DNA from: Paraphoma chrysanthemicola
Taxonomy: Eukaryota > Ascomycota > Dothideomycetes > Pleosporales > Phaeosphaeriaceae
NCBI GenBank assembly: GCA_020744225.1
Contig: JAGMWG010000019.1
Span: forward strand, 620,001-684,000
Length of the DNA: 64,000 nucleotides
Direction of reading: 5' to 3'
The position numbers were made by a program, and so were the translations under genes. The notes beneath the pieces were generated by a model. That model had not been told where the DNA came from. It did not search any database and saw only the letters and a list, made by a program, of their open reading frames with translations. This document shows positions 54,829 to 64,000 of this stretch, in pieces. Each line of letters begins with the position of its first letter. Position 1 is the first letter of the stretch.

Positions 54829-57800
54829 GAATTGGTGTGAGGATTATTGAATGGGTAGATTAGAGTGGATTGGGTGGATTGGAAGAAAGCTTGCTATGGA
54901 ATGGTTGAATTGGAGAGCAAAGGCAATAGGAATGTCGTGGATGCGACATGGGGTTGGAGTTGTGGTATGTGACTGGGATGAGATAGTATAGTCGGTCGGC
55001 ATAAGGGACTTGGCGAGAAGGTAGGCAGGCAAGGGCATGCGGAGACGTCACGGGATGGGACTATAGCAGGTGCCTTGGTCAGGGGTCGTGAGTATGGCCT
55101 GGGAGTTGGACATGGGTTGTGAGTAATTGTATCGAAAGATGTATCATCGATGAGACATGGCAACATAGCTCGTGACATGTATCCGCCTGGGTAAAGTGGT
55201 GAGGGAATCATGATACATGCACATAACGTAGAGCAGACATCACATTGCAGCTGCTTGAGTAGAGATCGCTTAAGTAGGCGTTGCACACGAGTTTTGATTC
55301 GCTGGGAGTTGACCCGAACCGCATGGTGGTTGCGAACTGGACATGTTTGGATAAATTCAAAGTCGACATCATGACATGTCCACAGACGTCGATTCTGACG
55401 AGGAACGTTGGACGTCCGCGTCTTGTGACAATGCAGCGAATCTCGCTTCGACAACGCTAACGGCGATCCTGATGGAATGGGAAGGAGCACTGGTGACAGT
55501 TAGCAATGTTAGCAATTACTATATTCAAGTCGGCGGCCGTTGCTGATGGGTTTCAGAAAGCGGGAGGACGGGCTGTTGAGTGACGATCTTTTTGCGCGAG
55601 CTGAAGCAGCTTTCAGCACGGCGCTGAAGGTTGTGTATGACAGATCGCTCAGTCCGTTGGTGTTTGCAGCTCTGCAGCTGAGGTCTCAGTATACACTGAG
55701 ACATACACGGCATGACATGGATAGAGCAAGTCGGGACAACCCTTCCACGCGAGGGTCCGTCGATTCGGAGAGGACATGTGTTGCTTGTGTCGCCTGGCCC
55801 ACATGTACCGCGCGGAAAATGGCCGCGCCGCTGGTAGAACAAGGACAGGGTTGGTTATAAAAAGGATTGCTCTGGAGATTGTCGTGCAGTGCAAACGTGT
55901 GGCTTGCAGGGAGATGGAAGGTGTTTATTGCGTGCGGGCTGGCACTCAAATCACATAGCGTGTCTGCCGGCTTGGCCGTCGTGGTGTCTATCCAGGTTCA
56001 TCTTGCGCAACCCATCAGCACGCTCGACGCAAGATCGGAGACAGCGAATGGTGAGGTTTCTGAGCGACCCTGGACGTGAACCCCAGAGACGGCATGGGTT
56101 TACCCTGGCCCGGACCGGCTGCAGGCATCAAGCTTCGTCGATTTTTTGTCTCTAAGAATAGCTGCTGGGAGCCAACCTCACCTCAACCGGTCACGCTGCC
56201 CTGAGCGGGCACTAGCCGTCAATTTCATACATATTTCGCGTCAACCTGCTTTTGTGCGTTGCGATGTCATCTCGAGACTATTGCCCACCAACCTCGGCTG
56301 GATTTGTATCCAGTCATTGGCCCGGAGTGCAGTGTTTCCTTACTTAGCACGTCGTACCTCGTGTCTATTGCTCTTTTGCTCCACTACGCACGGCATCGTC
56401 ATTGCAGCCTTGCAGCGGTAGCCGGCTCCAGTTCCCTGGAAGCAGCGACACACCGGACCGCAGCTGTCACAGACGACCACATCTGGATGGGTGCTGTGCT
56501 CAGTCGGGCTCGCGTAATTACCACCAGGTCCCAGCTTGCAATTTCCGCTGCACGCGATGGACCTGAGGTGCGACGCGGGGGAGGAGGGCGTTTTTACCCA
56601 GCGCTCATGTGCGGCGACAGTATAGCCTGGTGCGCGCGCGGGTGAAGTTGGTGTGCAGGAAGTGGGAGTGCCCCTGACAGCCTCAGCAGCTCCGCAGTTC
56701 GCGCTCGCCGAAGGAAGACAATATTGAGTAGCATTGATAGCCAGGCCAGTGCGGCCATCAGCAGCGTGTTCAAAGATGCAATGACATGGCGCGACGGACA
56801 GACTCTTTTACACCGTCAGTCATGTCTGGTGACTGGGGACGAGGAAGTGCTCGCAAGCTCGACGCATGGGGGCCTATTTTTGGCGTTGCAGATATTGCGG
56901 CCCTTGCACGGCCAGAGTTTAGCGATCTCCATCAGCAACGCTTCGCATCCTCGCCTGCCCTCATTCGTCTGCCCCAGACCCGGTCTTCATCAGGGTGAAT
57001 TGCGCGCTGCAAGTCTACTTGCACGCCCGCGCTCCACAGCCATGATGGCGCTCGCGCTGAGCGGCGACGTGCCCTTTCAGCGGCCGCCGGCGGATGTGCT
57101 GGTGTGCTGGTGTGCTGACCCAGCTGGTGCTCGCTATTCTTGAACTGCCCGGCCTCGGACTACCTCAACGAGCATGGCTTCTTTGTTCGTCTCCACTGCT
57201 ACTGGCTGAGAGCCTCCACCGCACGGCCCGCCAGTGTTGGCGGTTCACTCGGCCGGCGGACGTCCAAACTGGCCGTTAACGCCTCTTGCGCACTGGCACC
57301 CTGACCGCGCTTTGGAGCCCTCCTACAGGCACCCAGCTGTGGCGGTTCCTGCACCCTGCACGCCCAAACGTCTCCGCTTTCAGACAAGCCTGGCAGGGGG
57401 AGGGTTGACGAGGGCCGCGCTCAGCACACATTGTCCGCCATGGCCGCCGGCGAGCTGCCAGTCTCTCTGCAGACACCGCCCCGAGTCTCGGCTCGCTGTC
57501 CGCTGCACCGGGGGGTGGGTTGGCAACCATTCCTCCCAGGCACTCACCCGTGCAGCATGTGCTGCTTCAGGGACGGGACGAGTCCTGTCAGGGCAAGGGC
57601 ATCTACTGCTTGAAGTGGAGGGTCCAGCGAGCTCGATCCCCACGGGAGTTACACCGGGGCTATGTCATACGAGCATGAGCCAGCCGGACCCATCTGTGAA
57701 TCAATCACTCCATTGCTGTAGCTCCCGCAAGCTTCTTCTGCCCTCCCTGCTAGTCCTTCCCGTCTCGCCGTCTCTACCGGCTGCCACCCAAAACCCCCCC

Positions 57801-58442
57801 CTTCTCCGCCGCTCGTGGCGTCACTGCTATTTCTGTGGGAGCTATCGTGCCCTAGCCGTGGTTGGTCCCGTTTCGACATCTGTCGATTCTTTGGAGCCGA
57901 GCACAAGTCACTCTGCGCGTTTGCTCGGCTACCGCCCAAGTCCTGCCTTCAGCCTGTCCAGCCTCTAGTCCCAGAACCTTGTCCGGATCACGCATGGTCA
58001 GTCTGCAGGGGGCGCGTTGCATACAGTCTTGACCATATCCGCTGTCACCTTGTCGTCCTACCTACGTTAGTCGCTGCCTGTCCATACACTGGCTCTGCGT
58101 CAGTGCCTTTTCAGCCTTAGATCTGTCTAAGCTTCATTCATATCTGCACCCTGCGCGCCATATATCACCAAACACTCATCTCCAGCCTCTGGAAAAATCA
58201 CCCTGTCCGTCCAGTTACCGGTTTCCGACCCCATTACCCTCGCTTTAACAACCGCCCACCACGATCTGCAGCCTGCATATACTCAGCCCCTCGCCTACCA
58301 AATCACCCTTCCATCCAGTCCAGCTTCCACCAGAGTACACAGACTACGATTTCACCAACGCTCACCAACGCTTACGCCATCCAACACACTGTGCCGCATC
58401 CCACCTTCGCTGAAAGATTTCTAACCTCCACTACTTGACGAA

Positions 58443-60283
58443 ATGGCTGGCCCAGGTGGAGGTCCCTCGCGGCGCAGCCATACCAAGTCTCGAAAGGGAT
58501 GCAAGACTTGCAAGCGGAGACATATTCGCTGTGACGAGACATTCCCACAATGGTAAGCACCAGCGGCAGCTTCCTTACGCCCCGCATGCTAACGCTATGC
58601 TAGTCGCAATTGCACCAAGCATCAGGTTCGTTGCGACTACATGGACAGTCCGACTGCCATGATTCCAGAATCTCCTCAATCTCCTCAACAGCCTAATCTG
58701 TTGTGGACACCTGAAATTGAGGCTACCATTGAGCTATGGAGACAGACAGGAGAATTCCCGTTCCCTGATCTACGCGTCTATCCACAGCCGCAGTGGCGCC
58801 TCTTAACGAGGACCGACCTTCGTTTGATTCACCATCTGTCCTCTATTTCGAACGAAATGTTTATGAACAGAACCTCCAAATCTACTCTCTGGACTGACAT
58901 GATGCCCAAGTAGGTACAGAGTCTGCTCTGGAAGGGCGCTTCACTGACAAGAGACAGATTTCTCAGCATTGCCGCAGCACACCCCTTCGTTATGAACTCA
59001 ATTCTCGCATTTTCCGCATCTCACTTGGCCTGGATCTCGCAGTCCACCGAGACTCGCAATCTCGCCTTCCACCACGCAAGCATTGCCTTGAAAGGCTTGC
59101 ATGATGGGATTACGAGCTTCACGAAAATGAACTCCGACGCTGTTCTTGCTTCTTCTCTTCTTCTTGCATGGCAAGCTACTGACTGGTGAGTACCTACCTT
59201 CTCTACACACTGGACACAGTCATTGACAAATGCTATTTAGGCGTGGATGGGCGTCTCTAGTCACCGGCACGAAAACAGTATGTTGTTCGACAATTATTTC
59301 GTCTAACCAGCTAATCAGAAAGCTAGGTCATTCAGTCTATGCAGCCCTGGAGGCACGAGTCTTTGTTTGCCGACTACATTGCTGAGCATACCCCTATGCC
59401 TGGCAGGCACTTTATGAACCCGATTAGCACGCCGATGTCGCAAGATGCACGGCGAGAACAGCTCAACACTCTAACAGATATTCACGCCTCACTGCAACGA
59501 CTTCAGCCGTATCTGAATCGAAACGATCAGGAAACGAAATGGGTCGATCAGTTGAAGGGCTACCTCGACCGCCTGAGGGCATCCACTCAACCGCAAACCC
59601 CTGAGGAACAATTCAACCAGCTGTACGCCCTCCGCAAATGGCTCTTCTGGGTACCAATCTCGCTTCTAGCAGCCAAACGCGGAGACGTTAACGTTCTTGT
59701 TGTCCTTGCCCATTTCTATGCCACTGCGCTGGCCCTGGAACCAATGTTCCCTGACGTTGCGTCTGTCTTCGTGGCCGATCTGTCACTTCGCCCTCTTGAG
59801 GAGATCATCCAGATTGTTCAAGGCTACCAGGATCCACGCTTCGACTCGAGGATTCAGACCATGTCATATCTGGTGCAATTCCCGAGCGACATGGTTTCAA
59901 CGTACAAGACGAGACGGGAGTGGGCGAGACAACAAATGACCACAGTGTCTCCAATTCAACAGCCATCGTATGCGCTCGAATCGCTAAATCTGGATCTCGA
60001 AAACCAGTTACAGCAGTATAGCTACGGCCAGAGTCTGAGCCCTGCGTTTGCGCCTTCGCCCTTGACGTTCCTCCCGCCTGGCATGTCATCCACTCCGACT
60101 TCGCCGTACTTGGAAGTGCCTCGGACGACCGTCGATGCATATGGCCCAACAAGTTATGTATCTCCACTGGGGTCACCTGCATCCGTGCTGCCGCCCTACA
60201 CGGCACCACAAGAACATGCATTCAGCTATGGAATGTCTTCGGGTTATCCCAGCGGGTTCGTGGCCACACCTATTTGGACGTGA
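58443..60283 (+). CDS. Upc2-like Zn2Cys6 transcription factor
   Basis: Five exons (58443-58552, 58604-58909, 58958-59185, 59241-59277, 59327-60283) encode 545 residues. The zinc cluster at the N-terminus uses Cys20, 23, 30, 37, 40 and 47 (spacing 2-6-6-2-6), preceded by the basic SHTKSRKGCKTCKRRH, as in Upc2/Ecm22-type regulators. The first intron splits the fourth Cys codon. The middle holds the C-terminal-type regulator region (LRLIHHLSSISNEMF, HPFVMNSILAFSASHLAW, LFADYIAEHTPMP). The last 120 residues are Gln-, Pro-, Ser- and Tyr-rich. Upc2 proteins control sterol genes in yeast, but many Pezizomycotina paralogues have other or unknown targets, so I assign only the family. The fourth exon is just 37 bases. 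The frame after the TGA at 60281-60283 also looks coding to 60445 (see findings), so the true end may lie further on. Confidence 0.9.
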
Positions 60284-63200
60284 GAACGACACAGGCTGAA
60301 CGATCCCTCCAGGAATAACTCAAGAGTTGCTTCGCAGCCTCTTTCAACATTTAGTGCGATGCCTCCGCATCCCGGAAACCAAAATTCAGGCCCGTCGCAA
60401 GCATCACCCACGGGGCAGCTACCCCACCATTACAGTCATGCGTAGGATCGGCAGGCCTTATCCCGGTGCAGCATGAGGTGGAGATGAAATGTGTTTCATG
60501 CTCTCCGCGACAGCGCCCAAAAAGCCTCACCATGTTGAAACAAAGGAGCACATCCTCGCCAGCCTATCGCGCCTGCATACGACCGAAATTGCCGCAGGTA
60601 GTGGCCGCAGCCATTGTTGACACAGACGCCGTGCCAATTTCTCGAGGCAATAGCCGAAGAAGACGCTGTCGGCGAGAGCCCGTACTGTGGCGCTGGTTTG
60701 CATCCTCATGCATATCATCTCCTGTTGTGTGAGGCCTTACCGGAACCGAGTTGGACGGCTTAGTACTGGCACCGCGTGCTGGCGCGTCAGCCTAGCGGTG
60801 CCTGGTCGTGCAAATGCACCATGTTGGCTCCGACAAACATTTCACGATTGCATTGTTGCGGCGTATTGGGTTTGCTTCCTTATCGACGTGCTTGTTGCTA
60901 ATTGTTGTCTTTGCCTTGTACCGATTATGAAAGTTCGGCTACGACTGCCTGTTGCGCTGAGCGGTGTCGATCTGCAGAAAGACGACAACTGAAGGAAGAA
61001 AGGAATGACATGAGACGCGGCGAACTTTCCGCTTTGGATGATACCAAGATCAATGCTATTCCTTCATACTGCGACTACGTTTCTAGACGATTTCAATACT
61101 GTAGCTAGGCAGCCATGACCTGCGAGAGCTTTCAGTCTCATGCATAAAAGAATTAAGGTTGTCTTCTTCTAGACTGGTGCCAACACTAGCGCGACTCATT
61201 GACACATGTTCACCCCAGTTCAACTCACCGTTCTTCCCGTCCTAAAATAACCGACCGGCAGCCAATCAGTACTCATCAGTACACCTCGCTTCATCCTCCA
61301 AAACATCGGCTTATCCCGATCCCAGGTGCTCCCAAGCCCGTTACGTACAACCAATCCTATCGATAGCGACCGTGTCAAGTCTCATATCTGGCCATGCTTT
61401 TTTTCCAGTGCCGAAACAATTTCTCCTGGACGCCTGTGTCGAGGGCACGACCCGTCACGCTAGTGATTACGTACGGGCAAGCAAAGCTTGATGTCATTCC
61501 ACGCTTCCGAAGAACAGACTAGCACTTTAGGCACAGCCTCACTTGTCCCTGATCAGCAGTTATCATGTGCGAGCGCCATTTTGACTTGCCCAATCAGGTA
61601 TTGTAACGCGAGTAGCTTCGGCGGAAGAACTGGCACAGCCACCTTTGCAAGTATCCTGCCGGCGCATCAGACGGCTTACAGACCGGTGAAGCTGTGGCTT
61701 GAGGTTGAATCCCAGGCGGATGCGACCAGTACCAACTTTTTCTAGAACCAGCTTCGCAGGATGCATATCCCTGCGCAACGGCAGGGCGTGTGGAAGGTGG
61801 AGGGTAATGGCTGCGCCGGGACGCGATCCGCTGGGTGCGCATTGGCTCACGCAGTGTTATGCAGCTCAAAAGATTGGTATGCAGCTCGTGACCAGTTGTG
61901 GAAATCCAAGAAGCCTCAGTAACCTGCGCTCGCTATCACCACCAACTGTGGCCCACATGCGAACACCGAGCAGTCGCCGATCACACATGAACAGAGCGCA
62001 CCCATTCCCTCGGCACCACACACGACGCCTTTCAACCGAGACCAACCGCCCGAAAGGAACGCTAGAAGGGATTGGCACACGCTGGCTCCCGGCTAGTCTT
62101 GCAGCATCCCATTTACATGGGTAAGCGAAAAACCTTCTTTCACTAGCGACTGAACCCCTGCCTTTTCTTCTGGGATCCCGCCATTGGCTTCGTTGCCTCG
62201 TGCTCCACCCCTCTGCCACCATGAGATCAGCGCTCCGCTCCTAGCGACGGCTTTCCGCTGTCTATGTTTGCTCTTTGCCACCGCTCTGTCGGTGCAGCAC
62301 CCCACGTTGGTGTGTTTCGGATTACGGGTCGCCTACGCCGTTGTGCCCGCATCACTCATCATGACCGAGCGAGGATCCCGCGCTGTCGGGTCGATGTGTA
62401 AGGGATGAATAAGGCAGGCGCGAGATATATGCGAATACATCGCCTGAGTTGCCTCGACCAAGTCCATTACATCCATGGCCTTACTGTGGTCACCGACGCA
62501 CTCGATGCTTGAGCAGCGCACCTACTCGCAAGGCCGGCCAGTGATCCTAACACATTTTAGGACCTTGATAGAGTTATTTACAGTTAGAGCGAGGTACATC
62601 GATACATGCAACCAGATATCGAAAGCCCTATCTGATCGTTGGCTCCACCGCCATGAGAGCGCAGAGAATCCCAATCATACGATTTCTGCCCAAGGCACGC
62701 CGGTCGCGAGCCTCCGCTTAGCTTCTGGTTAACGAGGAACGACGTCGTTGTTTTTACGGTAATCGGACAAGACCAGAACCCTCGGACACCAGACTAGCAC
62801 CACCGAATCTTCTTAGGCCCTTCTCTAACGTGGCAATACTACGCTTCCTCCCATCGGTCCCCACGGAGTATTCTCCTAGCAGCCCTAGCATGCATCGGCA
62901 TCTCGGCCCATATACATCAGAGGCGCGAATTCACATACCCTCTAGTTCGCGTTCGGGCAGACCAGGAAGTATTTGACCGTGAAACCGTATCATTATCGTG
63001 ACATGGCAATGTTACTTCCTGGGGTTCATGGATCTTCTCGGATGATCGTACATGGCGAAGTCACCATCTACAACTGCATGCTGCACGACAATGCCGATCA
63101 TGTTCCTGTAGCATGGCAATTTGGCGATCTCCTGTCACCCAAGAATAGCGACGGATACGGGTCAATAATGGCCGGTATGGGTCCTGTAACATGGACTGGT

Positions 63201-64000
63201 CGCACTAATGATTCCCAGAAGGCACCGACTTAGAACAGAATACGATCTAATAGTCTGTACACACGCCACGGTCATACCTAGCCACACCGTACACTGTACG
63301 TCGCCCACCGGAGTCTACTCACCCCCACCGGAACCACAAGATCCAGTCCAAGGTCTTTGCCTGTTGTCGGTGCGCAACGAAGCGAGTCCGAATGCTGCGC
63401 TATTGTCCTCCAGAATGAGCTGTTTTTTCAGAGCATAATATCTGGTTCAACGTCGGCCTCATGATGCCTTGCGATGCGCATTCGGCCGGGGGGATTAAAT
63501 CGCGCACAAGGGCCTGAACTACTACGGCATTGATTACGTACCTCACTCCCTGGACGAGATTATCACCAGATAGGGTAAAGAACTGTGATGAACGGCTTCT
63601 CCTTGCAGAAAGACGATTGTTTTCAGACACTAGGACGATGAACGCGTAAACAGCAATCAATTGTCAAGCCACGTTATAGATGTAAGGTTTGGCCTCCGAG
63701 ACGAGCACAAGAGCCTGCAGGCTTCGCAACGATCGGACCTTGATTCGAAGCGAACACATGGTCTGAATGAAATAGATGAGAAGACGGGGACGATTCCTCG
63801 AGGATATGGCCTTCGCTCATGCCGTTCACCTTACTCCAATTCCGCGCCCTTCGGAACGCTTTATCGAAGCTCACGGACCTTGTCTGTGTTGCATACAATA
63901 ACCCTATAGCACGATACATGCTAATCCCCGATGACCATCAAGTTGATTTAGGTCCCTATAACACTGTACCACTTGGAGTTATCACCAACGGTCATGGCAG
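60284..64000. other. Gene-empty right edge
   Basis: Apart from the possible extension of the Upc2-like gene to 60445, I see no supported gene. Open frames are at most 141 codons (61699-62124 plus) and overlap others on the minus strand. Base composition is near 50% GC, so this is not a strongly A/T-rich mutated repeat block. Confidence 0.5.

Larger units (their letters stand above)
53893..58442. other. Long gene-empty stretch, 4.5 kb
   Basis: The largest gap in the window. It holds a G-rich tract and a GGATT repeat near 54.7-54.8 kb, then 1.9 kb of GC-rich sequence (56.5-58.0 kb) in which frames are open on both strands at once (244 codons at 57234-57968 plus, starting with TTG). Pyrimidine-rich sequence just before 58443 looks like the leader of the Upc2-like gene. 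I support no coding region here. Confidence 0.5.

Noticed and set aside
54894..55490. 198-codon minus-strand open frame
   Set aside because: Runs up to the edge of the GGATT repeat region, is Pro/Ser/His-rich without domain features, and has no homologue I recognise.
57234..57968. 244-codon plus-strand open frame
   Set aside because: Begins with TTG, low-complexity Pro/Ser/Leu composition, overlapping minus-strand frames, no family features.
1..64000. Secondary-metabolite cluster, defence island or mobile element
   Set aside because: No polyketide or peptide synthase, terpene cyclase, transposase, reverse transcriptase or terminal repeats were seen. The genes present are mostly housekeeping or unrelated.

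Overview
The window is nuclear DNA from a filamentous ascomycete (Pezizomycotina). The evidence is protein-coding genes broken by short introns of about 45-65 bases with GT...AG ends, fungal-only families (DUF3176, Zn2Cys6 regulators, fungal rhodopsin-domain protein, SSH4-type adaptor, Dal5-type permease), and single-copy eukaryotic genes (importin beta-1, transportin, RBM39-type splicing factor). A Dothideomycete is my guess from the general look of the proteins, not something proved here. I see no operons, prophage, CRISPR, rRNA, tRNA or intact transposon.

Layout. 1-2.3 kb: no supported gene. 2.3-11 kb, all on the minus strand: DUF3176 membrane protein, RBM39/Rsd1-like splicing factor (four exons), SCS7-type sphingolipid fatty acid 2-hydroxylase (three exons), and a small two-pass glycosylated membrane protein. 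11.8-24.3 kb, all on the plus strand: thaumatin-like protein with a GPI-type tail, intracellular GH2 beta-mannosidase (six exons), a Zn2Cys6 regulator, and a CDF metal transporter of the Mn type. 25.8-47.7 kb, mixed strands: importin beta-1 (Kap95), a DUF7730/F-box-like protein with a polyproline run, an unrecognised 954-residue probable nuclear protein, a rhodopsin-domain seven-helix protein, a mitochondrial-type PP2C phosphatase, an MFS anion permease of the allantoate type, and an SSH4-like Rsp5 adaptor. 51-53.9 kb: transportin (Kap104). 58.4-60.4 kb: an Upc2-like Zn2Cys6 regulator. The last 3.6 kb and several inter-gene stretches of 1.5-4.5 kb hold no gene I can support.

Functional links are loose, as expected for a fungal chromosome arm. 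The clearest local pairing is the beta-mannosidase followed on the same strand by a Zn2Cys6 regulator. Two nuclear import receptors lie 22 kb apart. An endosomal ubiquitin-ligase adaptor lies next to a nutrient permease of the broad class such adaptors act on. I rebuilt the exon structures by hand, and each multi-exon model keeps its frame across every junction and gives a length divisible by three. I found no convincing new multi-gene system. The items most worth checking are the 954-residue protein with a Cys/His core, the possible C-terminal extension of the last regulator beyond a TGA, and several introns whose retention would change or end a protein.
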